Below, in pieces: positions 36,310 to 45,322 of a stretch of 59,574 bases of DNA. The notes beneath the pieces are model-generated. The model did no database searches and was not told where the DNA came from. It was given only the letters and a program-made list of their open reading frames with translations. Numbering within the stretch: position 1 is the stretch's first letter; every line of letters begins with the position of its first letter. Position numbers and translations under genes: made by a program. The stretch covers positions 1-59,574 of the forward strand of contig NZ_JASVDS010000011.1 of NCBI RefSeq assembly GCF_030285365.1, in the 5' to 3' direction. The DNA is from Roseateles subflavus (GTDB lineage: Bacteria > Pseudomonadota > Gammaproteobacteria > Burkholderiales > Burkholderiaceae_C).

Positions 36310-36738
36310 ATGTTCGGACTGTTCAGCTCCAAGAAGACCGAAGAATCCATGCAACTCGTGCAGCAGGCGCTGGACCCCCATGTGGTGGCCATCGTTTCCG
36401 CCAGCTGCTGCATGTCAGGAGTGGGCGCGCTCGACGAGCAGCTGAAGTCGGTAGCGGCACAAGCCCTGAAGGAAGCCCATCTCGACTGGCCGGTGCTCTT
36501 CGTCACCGTCACCGAGGCACAAGGCGCCCTGGGCAAGCTGTCCGGCAAGCTCAGCGATGCCGCGGCAGCCACCGCGGCCCAGGTCAGCGAGCTCTTCGTC
36601 TCGTCCGGACTCGGCGCATTTCCCGTCCTGATCGTGAATCAACGCGTCGTGTCCTATGGCGGCGTCCCCGATCTCGCCCTCGTTCTCAAGAATCTGCCCA
36701 CGGCTCCGAAGGCGGTCGCGCATGAAGACGCTGCTTGA
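36310..36738 (+). CDS. Thioredoxin-fold protein with ArsD-like vicinal cysteines
   Basis: 142 aa. The motif SASCCMSG (Cys38-Cys39) lies near the N-terminus, where ArsD has its CC pair (PAMCCSTG). A cis-proline-type segment occurs later (GLGAFPVLIVNQRVVSYGG). The protein probably binds As(III) or a soft metal and hands it to the permease encoded upstream, or it reduces a disulphide. AGGAG lies 7 bases before the ATG. It overlaps the reductase gene by 17 bases. Confidence 0.65.
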   Translation: MFGLFSSKKTEESMQLVQQALDPHVVAIVSASCCMSGVGALDEQLKSVAAQALKEAHLDWPVLFVTVTEAQGALGKLSGKLSDAAAATAAQVSELFVSSGLGAFPVLIVNQRVVSYGGVPDLALVLKNLPTAPKAVAHEDAA

Positions 36739-37924
36739 TCGTCCCCGCCATGGCGGGCATGTCTTTCTCACGGGTGGGACCGGCTATCTGGGTGCCTTGC
36801 TGGCCGCCGAAATGCTGCGCCTCGGCTGGGCCACACGCATCGTCATCCCCACCCGGCGCGCCGGTGATCCGGGTCTCTCGCCCGAGCTGGCGGCTGAACT
36901 CTCGGCGGCGGGTCTGGACCTTGAGGCCGCCCGATCCCTCATCACGCTCGTCCCCTGGGGAGGCGCGGAGACCTGCACCCGGCAAGAGCTGCAGCAGTTG
37001 ATGACGTCCTTCGGCATTGACACGGTCGTTCATAGCGCAGGCTGCCTGGACTACTTCAACGAGGGTGCCCTGGAGATGGTCAACGTGAACTTCACGCGGA
37101 CCCTGGCTCAAGCGGCGTCGGCGGCGGGCGTTTCGTTCTTCGCGTTCGTCTCCACCGCCTATGCCGCCGGCTACTCGGGTGCGACGGTGCCCGAATCCCT
37201 GCTGCGCGAGCCCGATCGCGACCCGACGGCCTACACCTCGACGAAGCGCCAGGCCGAGCACATCGTCGCCCAGTCCGGCATTCCCTTCCTCATCCTGCGT
37301 CCGTCCATCGTCATCGGCAACGCCTGTGATGGCCGCTACAGCGGCAAACGCTACGGGCTCTACCAGCAATGGATGGGCGTCGAGCGTCTGCTGACGGATC
37401 GTTATCACGAGACGCTGCATACCGTCGCGACGGACCAGCCGTTGAACTTGCTGCACCAGGATGCGTTCCAGCGGGCGGCAGGAGCGGCTTTGAGCTGGAT
37501 GCCTGACAACGCCGTCATGAACGTCGTCACTGACAGCGCGCTGGCACCGTCCATGAAGGACTTGTGGATCCAGCTGTGCGAGGTCACGCGCCCCAAGCAG
37601 ATCGTGTTCTATCCCAGCATGGATGACGTCGACCTCAAGGCCATCAACCTTCGCCAGCGGGCCTACCTGAGCTTCGCCCAGACCAACCTGGAAATCGGGG
37701 CCTATGGGTGGTCCTTCGACCGGGGCTGGCTGCAAGTGCTGCGCGCCGAGCGCGGCCTGTCGTTCACGGAGACGACGGCAGCCACCATCCGCACATGCCA
37801 GGACCGCTTCGTCGAGAACTCGGCGCTCTTCCGTCAGTACCGGACCCGGTTCTCGCCACATCTGAGCGCCGACATCGCCGTGCTCGAGCCTTCCGACTTC
37901 ATTCCAACCAACGCAGCCGCTTGA
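36722..37924 (+). CDS. NAD-dependent fatty acyl (thioester) reductase, SDR type
   Basis: 400 aa. The N-terminal Rossmann motif is VFLTGGTGYLG (Gly18-Gly24). The catalytic pair is Tyr171 and Lys175 (AYTSTKRQAEHIV), and the middle part (DTVVHSAGCLDYF, FVSTAYAAGYSG) is that of NAD_binding_4 / male-sterility-type acyl reductases. Such enzymes reduce acyl-CoA or acyl-ACP to aldehyde or alcohol. Beside an ADO homologue, the natural reading is aldehyde supply. It is not the cyanobacterial acyl-ACP reductase by sequence. The start overlaps the preceding gene by 17 bases. Confidence 0.8.
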   Translation: MKTLLDRPRHGGHVFLTGGTGYLGALLAAEMLRLGWATRIVIPTRRAGDPGLSPELAAELSAAGLDLEAARSLITLVPWGGAETCTRQELQQLMTSFGIDTVVHSAGCLDYFNEGALEMVNVNFTRTLAQAASAAGVSFFAFVSTAYAAGYSGATVPESLLREPDRDPTAYTSTKRQAEHIVAQSGIPFLILRPSIVIGNACDGRYSGKRYGLYQQWMGVERLLTDRYHETLHTVATDQPLNLLHQDAFQRAAGAALSWMPDNAVMNVVTDSALAPSMKDLWIQLCEVTRPKQIVFYPSMDDVDLKAINLRQRAYLSFAQTNLEIGAYGWSFDRGWLQVLRAERGLSFTETTAATIRTCQDRFVENSALFRQYRTRFSPHLSADIAVLEPSDFIPTNAAA

Positions 37925-37926
37925 TC

Positions 37927-38973
37927 GTGAGAGAACAACCTTGGCAGCAGAGTCTGCAATCCACCTGCCAGCAGATGGCAGCCTCGCTCGGCAACGAGCG
38001 CCACGACGCTGGGAATCACTGCGTCTGGTGGGGCGCCAGCCACCCCGAGATCCTGCAGGCATGCAGGCCCGCCCTGCCCGGCGCCGTCGTTGTCGCTGAT
38101 GCGGATGCACGCGCGCTTCGTCGCGCGATGGCGGCGGCAGGCCAGCAGGCGACGGCCTTGCGTCTGGTGGACCTCCACGATCTGCGCCTGGATACCGCGG
38201 GGGTGGAAAGTGCACTGTGCGGCCTCGCCCTCAAGAGCATCGATGCCTATCAGGCGATGCGTGACCGGCTCGCGCAACAGGCGGCGGCCGCTCCGGCCGT
38301 CGGCGATGCATCGGCCAGCGTGGTGGTGATGGACATGCTGCTGAACCGCGTTCCTGCAGACGGCATGGATGAACTCTTGGCGGAGGCGTTCAGAGTTCTG
38401 CCCAGACATGGGCAGTTGATGGCGGTCGTGCTGCTCGCTGACGAGCCCGTCGCTGGCATGCACAACGTTCGATTCGGCACCGATGGCATCAAGGCATTCC
38501 TTCCCTCAGAAGGTGCCGTGCTGGGGGCCTTTGAGCGTGCCGGGTTCCACGGCCTTCAATGGGCCTTCTGCGCTGATGAGAACCCCGTCATCATTGACCG
38601 CATCGAAGGTGCCGACGTGCGACTGGTCCTCGTGAAGGCCACGAAGGGCAAGCAGGGGCCTTGCTATGAGCTGGGGCAGGCGGTCGTCTACAAGGGGCCC
38701 TGGAGCCAAGTGGCCGACGATGACGGGCATGTCTATCCCCGCGGTGCCCGCGTGGCCGTTTGCGCCAAGACGTATGACCTGCTCATGAAGCCGCCCTACG
38801 CAGGGCAGTTCGTGGGATTGCGCAGCGTCAATGAACCCGCGCTCGCCAGCGCCGAACTCTTCGATTGCCATACCCCGGCGTTGCGCCCTCCGGCCGTCAC
38901 GAAGGGCCTCGCTGAGTTTGCCGGTGCGACGGCCCCCTCCTCCGCCTGCGCCCCCGGCAGCGGCTGCTGCTGA
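37927..38973 (+). CDS. ArsM-like methyltransferase-fold protein with degenerate SAM site
   Basis: 348 aa from GTG 37927; ATG 37975 is an alternative, and neither has a good ribosome-binding site. The C-terminal domain (VVYKGPWSQVADDDGHVYPR, VAVCAKTYDLL) matches the ArsM C-terminal domain of arsenite methyltransferases, and the protein ends ACAPGSGCC. The core keeps LLAEAFRVLPRHGQLMAVVL. The glycine-rich SAM loop (usually DLGCGxG) is replaced by VWWGASHPEIL, and the arsenic-binding Cys of SNCVLNL is Met in VVMDMLLNRVP. It may have lost methyl transfer and kept arsenic binding, or use another cofactor. It lies 2 bases after the reductase stop. Confidence 0.7.
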   Translation: MREQPWQQSLQSTCQQMAASLGNERHDAGNHCVWWGASHPEILQACRPALPGAVVVADADARALRRAMAAAGQQATALRLVDLHDLRLDTAGVESALCGLALKSIDAYQAMRDRLAQQAAAAPAVGDASASVVVMDMLLNRVPADGMDELLAEAFRVLPRHGQLMAVVLLADEPVAGMHNVRFGTDGIKAFLPSEGAVLGAFERAGFHGLQWAFCADENPVIIDRIEGADVRLVLVKATKGKQGPCYELGQAVVYKGPWSQVADDDGHVYPRGARVAVCAKTYDLLMKPPYAGQFVGLRSVNEPALASAELFDCHTPALRPPAVTKGLAEFAGATAPSSACAPGSGCC

Positions 38974-38993
38974 CGCTGCGCAGGGAGACCACC

Positions 38994-39515
38994 ATGGGCA
39001 AGAGCCTTGATCTGCAGCGACGCGTTTTCCTCAAGAGCTCCGGTGCCGCGGGTGCTGTCGCCGGCTTGGCAGGGACCTTCGCCGCCCCGGGTGAAGCGGC
39101 CGCCGCGACTCCCGTGCATTGCCCGGCGGGTGATGCGACGCCCCCCGCACTCTCATTGGGCCGGCTGGGCACGCTCCGCGTCGGCGAGCCCCGCAGCTTC
39201 CACTACCCGGACGCACGATCACCGTGCCTGTTGATCCGCATGGGTATGCCGACCGAGGGCGGCGTGGGTCCGAACCAGGACGTCGTGGCGTTCAGCCAGC
39301 TGTGCACCCACATGGGCTGCCCGGTCAGCTATGAATCTGGCCTGCGCTTGCTGCAGTGCCCGTGCCACTACACGACCTTCGACCCGGAACGCGGAGGGGC
39401 GATGGTCTGCGGGCAAGCCAGCACCGACCTGCCGCGCATTGACCTCCGCCACGACAGCAAGACCGACATCATCACTGCCACCGGCGTCAACGGTCGCATC
39501 TTCGGCCGCCTGTGA
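38994..39515 (+). CDS. aioB: Arsenite oxidase small subunit (Rieske protein)
   Basis: 173 aa. The twin-arginine signal [18 protein letters not shown] exports the folded Rieske protein together with AioA. The [2Fe-2S] ligands are in CTHMGC and CPCHYTTFD. Both extra cysteines of the classical disulphide are present. It takes electrons from the molybdenum subunit and passes them to a cytochrome or cupredoxin. GGGAG lies 6 bases upstream. The stop is followed closely by aioA. Confidence 0.93.
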   Translation: MGKSLDLQRRVFLKSSGAAGAVAGLAGTFAAPGEAAAATPVHCPAGDATPPALSLGRLGTLRVGEPRSFHYPDARSPCLLIRMGMPTEGGVGPNQDVVAFSQLCTHMGCPVSYESGLRLLQCPCHYTTFDPERGGAMVCGQASTDLPRIDLRHDSKTDIITATGVNGRIFGRL

Positions 39516-39523
39516 ACCTACGC

Positions 39524-41995
39524 ATGAAGCACTTGACCACGACGCTCCCACCTGTCGGTGCCCAGCGCACGCAGATGACCTGCCACTTCTGCATCGTCGG
39601 TTGCGGCTACCACGTCTACAAATGGGATGAAGGCCGGAAGGGGGGCCCGGCGCCTCAGGAAAATGCACTCGGCCTGGACTTCCGCCAAGGACTGCCGGCC
39701 CTGAGCGCCTCCATCTCCGACACGATGGCGCAAGTCATCGTGGACCCTCGAGGCAAGCGATCCCACGTCCTGATCGTTCCCGACCGCGGATGCGTCGTGA
39801 ATGCCGGTCTGTCTTCGCACCGCGGGGCAAAGATGGGGCAGTACACCTACAGCCCCGAGGGCCTCACGCGCGACCGGCTGAAGCACCCTCGCCTGCAACG
39901 CCACGGACGCTGGATGGACCTCGACTGGGAGCAGGCGCTCGAGCTGTATGCGCGATTCACCCAGCGCGTTCTCGACGAAGTCGGCCCGGATGGCTTGTTC
40001 TTCGACTGTTTCGATCACGGCGGCGCCGGGGGCGGCTTCGAGAACACATGGGGGACAGGCAAGCTGATGTTCTCGGCGCTTCGGACCCCCATGGTCCGCA
40101 TCCACAACCGGCCGGCCTACAACTCCGAATGCCACGCGACGCGCGACATGGGCATCGCAGAGCTGAACAACAGCTACGAAGACGCCCAGTTGGCGGACTG
40201 CCTGTTCGCGATCGGCTGCAATCCTTACGAAACGCAGACGAACTATTTCCTCAATCACTGGATCCCGAATCTGAACGGCAGCACCGCAGGCAAGCGCGCC
40301 GCGCGCTTCCCGGGCGAATCCTGTCCGCCGACCCGGGTCATCATCGTCGACCCTCGCCGGACAAAGACGGTGGCCGTTGCCGAGCAGGTGGCGGGCAAGG
40401 ATCGTGTCCTCCACCTGGATATCAGGCCGGGCACGGACACCGCCCTTTTCAACACCCTTCTCACCTACGTGGTGGACCAGGGCTGGCATGACACGGCCTT
40501 CATTGCGAGAGCCACCAAGGGCTTCGACCAGGCCATGGTCGCGGCTCGCATGCCCCTGGCGGAGGGGGCCCGCATCACGGGCATTCCCGAAGCGAAGCTG
40601 GTCCAGGCCGCCGAATGGGCCTATCGCCCCAAGGCCGGCCTGGCCCGCCCCCGTACCTTCCATGCCTACGAGAAGGGCATCATCTGGGGCAACGACAACT
40701 ACAGGATCCAGAGTGCGCTGGTCAACCTGGCGCTGGCCACCCACAACGTGGGACGGCGTGGCACGGGGGTATGCCGGATGGGCGGCCATCAGGAGGGCTA
40801 CACCCGCCCGCCCTACCCCGGTGATCGGCAGATCTACGTTGACCAGGAGCTGCTCCACGGAAAGGGCTTGATCTACACGGTCTGGGGAACCAATCCCTTC
40901 CAGTCCACCCTGAACGCACAAGCGCATCGCGCAGCGTTGGTCCGTCGTTCACGCATCGTCTCCGAGGCCCTTGATGCAGCGCGAGGGGCCTCGATCAAGG
41001 AGCTGGCCGACATCGCCTTTGATGCGTGCAGGACGCGAGGCGGCTTGTTCCTGGTCAGCATCAACCTGTATGCCGACCCGCTCTCGGAGGCTGCACACCT
41101 CATGTTGCCCGCCGCACAGCCTGGAGAGATGAATCTCACCAGCATGAATGGCGAGCGCCGGCTCCGCTTGACCGAGCGCTTCATGGATCCCCCGGGCGAG
41201 GCACTTCCGGACTGCCTGATCGCCGCGCGGATCGCCCGGACGCTGCAGGCGCTCTACCGCGAGTCGGGTCGGCACGAACTGGCCGCCCGGTTTGCCGGCT
41301 TCGACTGGGTGACGGAAGAGGATGCCTTCAATGATGGGTTCCGTCGCGCCGGCACACCGGGAGCCCCTCCCATCGACTCGCAGGGTGGCGAGACGGGCCA
41401 TCTCGCGACATATCACCGCTTGCGGCTCGCCGGCAACAACGGCGTCCAGCTGCCGATCCAGCGCGCCGAAGGCGACAAGCTCATCGGCACGGAGATGCTC
41501 TACGAGGACGAACGGTTCAGCACCGCCGACGGCAGGGCGACGTTCCTGACGGCTGCATGGAACGGATGGCCTGACATGGTCACGGCTCAGCAGTCCAAGC
41601 ATCGCTTCTGGATCAACAACGGCCGAACCAACGAGGTGTGGCAGACCGGCTATCACGATCAGCATCAGCCGTCCTGGGATGAGCGCATGCCAGCGGCCCT
41701 GCTGGAGATGAGTCCTGCGGATGCAAGCTCGCTGGGCCTCCAGGGAGGCGACATCGCCGAAGTGTTCAATGACCACGGCAGCACGTTTGCGCTCGTGCGC
41801 CTCGAGCCGACTGCCAAACCCGGTCAGACCTTCATGACCTTTGGCCAGAAGCGCGGTACGGCGGGGGATGTCGTCACGCCCTGGGTCGACCGACATGTCG
41901 TCCCCTACTACAAGGGCACGTGGGCCAGCATCCGGCGCGCGGCAGGCATCCGGGCATGGCGGGAACTGAGCTCACCCAAGTCCCGCATCGCCTGA
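39524..41995 (+). CDS. aioA: Arsenite oxidase large subunit (molybdopterin)
   Basis: 823 aa periplasmic enzyme oxidising arsenite to arsenate. With ATG 39524 ([11 protein letters not shown]) the numbering runs one behind Alcaligenes faecalis AioA. Cys20, Cys23 and Cys27 (CHFCIVGC) and Ser98 hold the 3Fe-4S cluster. His194, Glu202, Arg418 and His422 (CRMGGHQEG) correspond to the arsenite-pocket residues His195, Glu203, Arg419 and His423. GTG 39512 is an alternative start overlapping aioB. No aioXSR, cytochrome c or moeA genes follow, so regulation and electron acceptor differ from the classical island or lie elsewhere. Confidence 0.95.
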   Translation: MKHLTTTLPPVGAQRTQMTCHFCIVGCGYHVYKWDEGRKGGPAPQENALGLDFRQGLPALSASISDTMAQVIVDPRGKRSHVLIVPDRGCVVNAGLSSHRGAKMGQYTYSPEGLTRDRLKHPRLQRHGRWMDLDWEQALELYARFTQRVLDEVGPDGLFFDCFDHGGAGGGFENTWGTGKLMFSALRTPMVRIHNRPAYNSECHATRDMGIAELNNSYEDAQLADCLFAIGCNPYETQTNYFLNHWIPNLNGSTAGKRAARFPGESCPPTRVIIVDPRRTKTVAVAEQVAGKDRVLHLDIRPGTDTALFNTLLTYVVDQGWHDTAFIARATKGFDQAMVAARMPLAEGARITGIPEAKLVQAAEWAYRPKAGLARPRTFHAYEKGIIWGNDNYRIQSALVNLALATHNVGRRGTGVCRMGGHQEGYTRPPYPGDRQIYVDQELLHGKGLIYTVWGTNPFQSTLNAQAHRAALVRRSRIVSEALDAARGASIKELADIAFDACRTRGGLFLVSINLYADPLSEAAHLMLPAAQPGEMNLTSMNGERRLRLTERFMDPPGEALPDCLIAARIARTLQALYRESGRHELAARFAGFDWVTEEDAFNDGFRRAGTPGAPPIDSQGGETGHLATYHRLRLAGNNGVQLPIQRAEGDKLIGTEMLYEDERFSTADGRATFLTAAWNGWPDMVTAQQSKHRFWINNGRTNEVWQTGYHDQHQPSWDERMPAALLEMSPADASSLGLQGGDIAEVFNDHGSTFALVRLEPTAKPGQTFMTFGQKRGTAGDVVTPWVDRHVVPYYKGTWASIRRAAGIRAWRELSSPKSRIA

Positions 41996-42147
41996 ACCGG
42001 CGCCAACAACTGAAAACATTGACATTAGGGGGGGCACACCCCGGTGCCGGCCCAGTTCCGCCGTTGTCTCGTATAGTTTCTACCTAGATTTTGCAGTGGC
42101 CCTGTATCAAGGCCGCACATCCATAAGAGGCAGGTACGAGGCGGATC

Positions 42148-42891
42148 ATGGGAGACGAGCAGGACAAGGCGTGGGCTGCGCTGGCGCAGCAACTGGTCAG
42201 CACCGAGCTGGCCCCGCTGGACATCGACTGCTTCGCCGCAGGCCTCTCGAACAAGAGTCAGGACGCCGTACGGATCGAGGAGATCCTGTTCTTGAGTGGC
42301 GAGATTCACGAGGAGCCGAAGACGCTCCAGAGCCACTGTGCGTCCCTGATCGCCATCTGGAGCGCCATGCAGACGCCGACGCTGATCGATCTGGGCCATT
42401 GCGGATGCGTTGGCCGAAAAATGCTTCTCATGGAGCCCCGCCACGGACGGCGGTTCGCCATTCATGCCAGCCCCATCGACCACGATCGCCTGCTCTTCGT
42501 CGTCTTCAGTGCCACGAAGCCGTGGGCCGACGCTGAATTCGTGAAGCGCCTGGCCAAGGAATTCGTGGCCACCGCCCAATCGATCTGGGACGACCTTCCC
42601 GCTGCGAAGCCCCCGGCCGCATCGGTGGATGCTGCGACCCAGGACCTGGACTGGTACCAGTTCACCTCACGCGAGCTGGAGATTCTCAAGCTCGTGGCTG
42701 ACGGCTTGAGCAACAAGCAGATTGCCAAGCAGCTGGGCTCCAGTCCCAACACGGTCCGCAACCAGATTCACGCGGTCTTTCGCAAGACGGGTGTTTCGAA
42801 TCGCACCGAATTGGCAATGAAGACCCTCACGACAAGCGCGGAGGCCCCGAGTCGCAGCTCAGATCGCGTGCCGGCGGTGAAAGCGGGCTGA
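42148..42891 (+). CDS. LuxR-family transcriptional regulator
   Basis: 247 aa. The C-terminal GerE/LuxR helix-turn-helix is FTSRELEILKLVADGLSNKQ followed by IAKQLGSSPNTVRNQI. The N-terminal 160 residues are an unassigned sensor region, neither a receiver nor a recognisable autoinducer domain. It contains several cysteines, including a Cys-Gly-Cys in DLGHCGCVGRK. It lies 152 bases after aioA with GAGG before the ATG. As the only regulator in the locus, it is the best candidate to bind the boxes before pstS and the acyl-CoA ligase. Arsenic sensing by its cysteines is speculation. Confidence 0.85.
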   Translation: MGDEQDKAWAALAQQLVSTELAPLDIDCFAAGLSNKSQDAVRIEEILFLSGEIHEEPKTLQSHCASLIAIWSAMQTPTLIDLGHCGCVGRKMLLMEPRHGRRFAIHASPIDHDRLLFVVFSATKPWADAEFVKRLAKEFVATAQSIWDDLPAAKPPAASVDAATQDLDWYQFTSRELEILKLVADGLSNKQIAKQLGSSPNTVRNQIHAVFRKTGVSNRTELAMKTLTTSAEAPSRSSDRVPAVKAG

Positions 42892-43259
42892 GCCCGTGCC
42901 TCGCTGGCATTCGCGCAATTGCTGAGCGTCCCGGATCGCCGGATGTCGTTCAGACCAGCGCAGGTGTCGTGCCTCAACGCGGCAGCCCGGTGCAGGCCGG
43001 TTTCCGGGGACGGTCACTCGAGCGGAGGGACCGCTGCGCCCCGCTTCACCGACCAGCCTGCGGGTGAGCCCGCGCCCGCGCACGAGCTCGGCGCCGCGAT
43101 GTTCGAGCGGCTCGGCGGATGGCGGGTCCGCCGCCACCGGCCGCGTGCTCACGCGAGGGAGCCAGGCTCCGCACCGTGGAGCGCCAGCGCGCTGGCGGCA
43201 CTGCCGGGCTGACCGGGGCCGCGACGATGCGACAACCGGTCCGCCTGGCACCCGCCGCT
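42892..43259. other. 368 bases without a recognised gene
   Basis: Between the LuxR gene and the copper genes. Open frames exist on both strands, but their translations are Arg/Pro/Ala-rich with no recognisable family and no ribosome-binding site. It may mark the edge of the arsenic/lipid island. Confidence 0.6.
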
Positions 43260-43616
43260 TCAGCCCCCTGCCGGCTGCAGATCGGTCACGACAAGGCCCG
43301 TCGGGCCCCGCTCGACCCTGAAGCGGACCTTGTCACCCACCTTCACCTGCTCGAGCATCGCCGGATCCCGGACCTGGAACACCATGGTCATGCCCGGCAT
43401 CTGCAGGTGCTTGATCTCGCCGTGGCGCAGGGTGAGCTTGCGCTGGTCCTTGTCGATCTTGCGGATCTCGCCCTCCGTCAGCTCCACGGCGGGCACCGGC
43501 GACGAGGCCCCGGCGCCCGGCGTCTGAGCGGGCATCTTCGCTTGGCCCTGGGCCGCGCCCGCGAGGGCACCAAGGGTGAGCGCGGCCAGGGATGCCGCGG
43601 TCTTGAATGTTTGCAT
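43260..43616 (-). CDS. CusF-like periplasmic copper-binding protein
   Basis: 118 aa with a signal peptide (AASLAALTLGALAGAAQG). The CusF fold is seen in VELTEGEIRKIDKDQRKLTL followed by KHLQMPGMTMVFQV. This contains the His and two Met copper ligands, but the usual Trp beside them is replaced by Met. AAGGAGGA lies upstream of ATG 43616. It probably shuttles Cu(I) in the periplasm. Downstream of the DUF411 gene by 11 bases. Confidence 0.85.
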   Translation of the reverse strand: MQTFKTAASLAALTLGALAGAAQGQAKMPAQTPGAGASSPVPAVELTEGEIRKIDKDQRKLTLRHGEIKHLQMPGMTMVFQVRDPAMLEQVKVGDKVRFRVERGPTGLVVTDLQPAGG

Positions 43617-43627
43617 GCGTTCCTCCT

Positions 43628-44146
43628 TCAACGGTAGCTTTGATAGACGCGGGCACTGCCATCGGGGGCGATCAGCAGCACGTCGTACGGGTCCTTGCGT
43701 GGGTACTCGGGGCCGTCCATCCCCGGCGATCCCAGCGGCATGGCCGGCACGGCAAGGCCAATGGCCTTCGGCCGTTCGCGCAACAGGCGCAGGATCTCCC
43801 GCGCGGGCACATGGCCTTCGATGGCATAGCCGCCGACCCACGCCGTGTGGCAGGAGCCGTAGCGCAGATCGATGCCCAGGCGCTGGCGGGCCTCGGTGTT
43901 GCCGCTGTCGTGGACGGCCGCCACCCGGAAGCCCTGGGTCTCCAGGTGGCGGATCCAGTCCTTGCAGCAGCCGCAGGCCGGGCCCTTCCAGATCTGGATC
44001 TGCGGACCTGGGGCGGCCGGCGTGGCCGGCGCACTGCGGGCGATGCGTGGAAGGCCCAGCGTGGCGGCCAGCGCCCATGCGGCACCACCGGACAGGATCT
44101 GCCGCCGGGACCGTCCGGCGCGGGGCTCAATGCGAGTGATCGGCAT
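43628..44146 (-). CDS. DUF411 metal-binding protein
   Basis: 172 aa. A Tat-like signal (RSRRQILSGGAAWALAA) precedes the DUF411 core: WKGPACGCCKDWIRHLE, YGSCHTAWVGGYAIEGHVPA and GLAVPAMPLGSPGMDGP. The cysteines, histidines and methionines suggest copper binding. I chose ATG 44146 because AAAGGA sits properly before it; ATG 44152 is also possible. It overlaps the cupredoxin gene by 20 bases. Confidence 0.88.
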   Translation of the reverse strand: MPITRIEPRAGRSRRQILSGGAAWALAATLGLPRIARSAPATPAAPGPQIQIWKGPACGCCKDWIRHLETQGFRVAAVHDSGNTEARQRLGIDLRYGSCHTAWVGGYAIEGHVPAREILRLLRERPKAIGLAVPAMPLGSPGMDGPEYPRKDPYDVLLIAPDGSARVYQSYR

Positions 44147-44630
44147 GGTCATCCTTTGCGGCCTTCGCCGGCTTGCCGGCTACATGGAAGGCGCCTTTCA
44201 TCCCGGCATCGAAGTGGCCCGGTTGCAGGCAGGCGAACTCGATCCTGCCGGCCCGGGTGAACTGCCACACCAGTTCGCCGGTCTGGCCAGGCGCCACACT
44301 GACCAGGTTCTCGTCGGCGTGCACCATGCCCGGGTGCTGCTTCATCTGCATCTCGTGGGCCTTGAGGTCCTGGGCCGAGCCGATCACCAGCTCGTGCGGC
44401 AGCCGGCCGGAATTCGTCACGACGAGGCGGACGGTCTCGCCCTGCTTCACGTCGATGCTCGACGGCGTGAAGCGCATGGCGTCGCTCATGTCGACCTGCA
44501 CGCGGCGGGTGGCCTGGGCCGCGACACCGGGCTTGCCGACGTCGGCCGCGTGATTGCCGCTGGCGTGCGCGGCGCTGGCGAGCGTCGCCAACACCAGCGC
44601 GGGGAGGAAGGGAAGGGATCTGGATTTCAT
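44127..44630 (-). CDS. Periplasmic cupredoxin
   Basis: 167 aa. The signal peptide is MKSRSLPFLPALVLATLASA. The blue-copper-type fold has ligands in SGRLPHELVIG (His) and FACLQPGHFDAGM (Cys, His, Met). It ends in a His-rich tail (KDDHADHSH). GAAGGA lies upstream of ATG 44630. First of three overlapping or closely spaced copper genes, it may also serve as an electron carrier. Confidence 0.88.
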   Translation of the reverse strand: MKSRSLPFLPALVLATLASAAHASGNHAADVGKPGVAAQATRRVQVDMSDAMRFTPSSIDVKQGETVRLVVTNSGRLPHELVIGSAQDLKAHEMQMKQHPGMVHADENLVSVAPGQTGELVWQFTRAGRIEFACLQPGHFDAGMKGAFHVAGKPAKAAKDDHADHSH

Positions 44631-44804
44631 GGGGCGTTCCTTCGGGGGTCCGAGTGGAAGTCGCGGCGCCCGCGGGCGGGAGCGTCGTCTCACGACGCAT
44701 GCAGGCGCGGCGCGTGGCATCAGTCAGGCGTCTCAGGCGACGGGTGCCGGCTTCCCGCAGGAAGCCCTGGCGGCCGGCGCAGGCGTGCGCCAAGGCCGGA
44801 CCCG

Positions 44805-45221
44805 TCAGCGCGTGGCGCTTCGAGGCGGCCGTTCCAGCCCGCTCACCATGACGCGATCGCGGATGACAGGCACGGTCGGGACCTCCAGCCGGCCGGGCGG
44901 CACGAGCGGGATGCTCACCAGGCCGCCCATGATCGCCAGAGCCCCGCAGCAGGAGGCGCCAGCACTGCAGTGGCAGGCCTGCGAGCCATGATCCTGGGCG
45001 GCGGAGTCACCCAGGGGGCAGCGCGCGCTGATGCCGGCCGCGCCGTGGCAGTCCGCCTCGGCGGTGGCAGCCGCGGCCTGAGCGGCCCGCTCCAGCTGAG
45101 CCGCGATGGCGCTGCCGACAGGGATCGCCGGCACGCAGGGCATGGCCTGCGCGGCGTAGCCCTGGAGGGGCAGCGCCATGGCCAGGCACCAGGCCCACAC
45201 GATCCGCAGGAACTTGCTCAT
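44805..45221 (-). CDS. Secreted Cys/His-containing hypothetical protein (DUF2946-like)
   Basis: 138 aa. The N-terminal signal MSKFLRIVWAWCLAMALPLQ, then GYAAQA, resembles DUF2946-type proteins found near copper genes. It has clustered potential metal ligands (ADCHGAAGISARCPLGD, QACHCSAGASCCG). Start ATG 45221 has a weak ribosome-binding site. Its role in copper handling is inferred from location and cysteine content. Confidence 0.6.
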   Translation of the reverse strand: MSKFLRIVWAWCLAMALPLQGYAAQAMPCVPAIPVGSAIAAQLERAAQAAAATAEADCHGAAGISARCPLGDSAAQDHGSQACHCSAGASCCGALAIMGGLVSIPLVPPGRLEVPTVPVIRDRVMVSGLERPPRSATR

Positions 45222-45322
45222 GGTCGGGAGTGTAGAGGAGGACGCCCGACTCGCCGGGCCGCCCGCCTGCCTCGAAGGAGGACCGCCAACCGGAGCCAAG
45301 GCTTCACGGCGGCTCGCTTACA

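Noticed and set aside
39512-41995. Iodate reductase (IdrA) as an alternative to AioA
   Set aside because: All four arsenite-pocket residues and the cluster ligands match AioA with constant offset, and there are no idrP-type peroxidase genes beside it.
42859-43251. 130-codon leftward open frame between the LuxR gene and the copper genes
   Set aside because: Arg/Pro/Ala-rich translation, no ribosome-binding site, and it overlaps the end of the LuxR gene.
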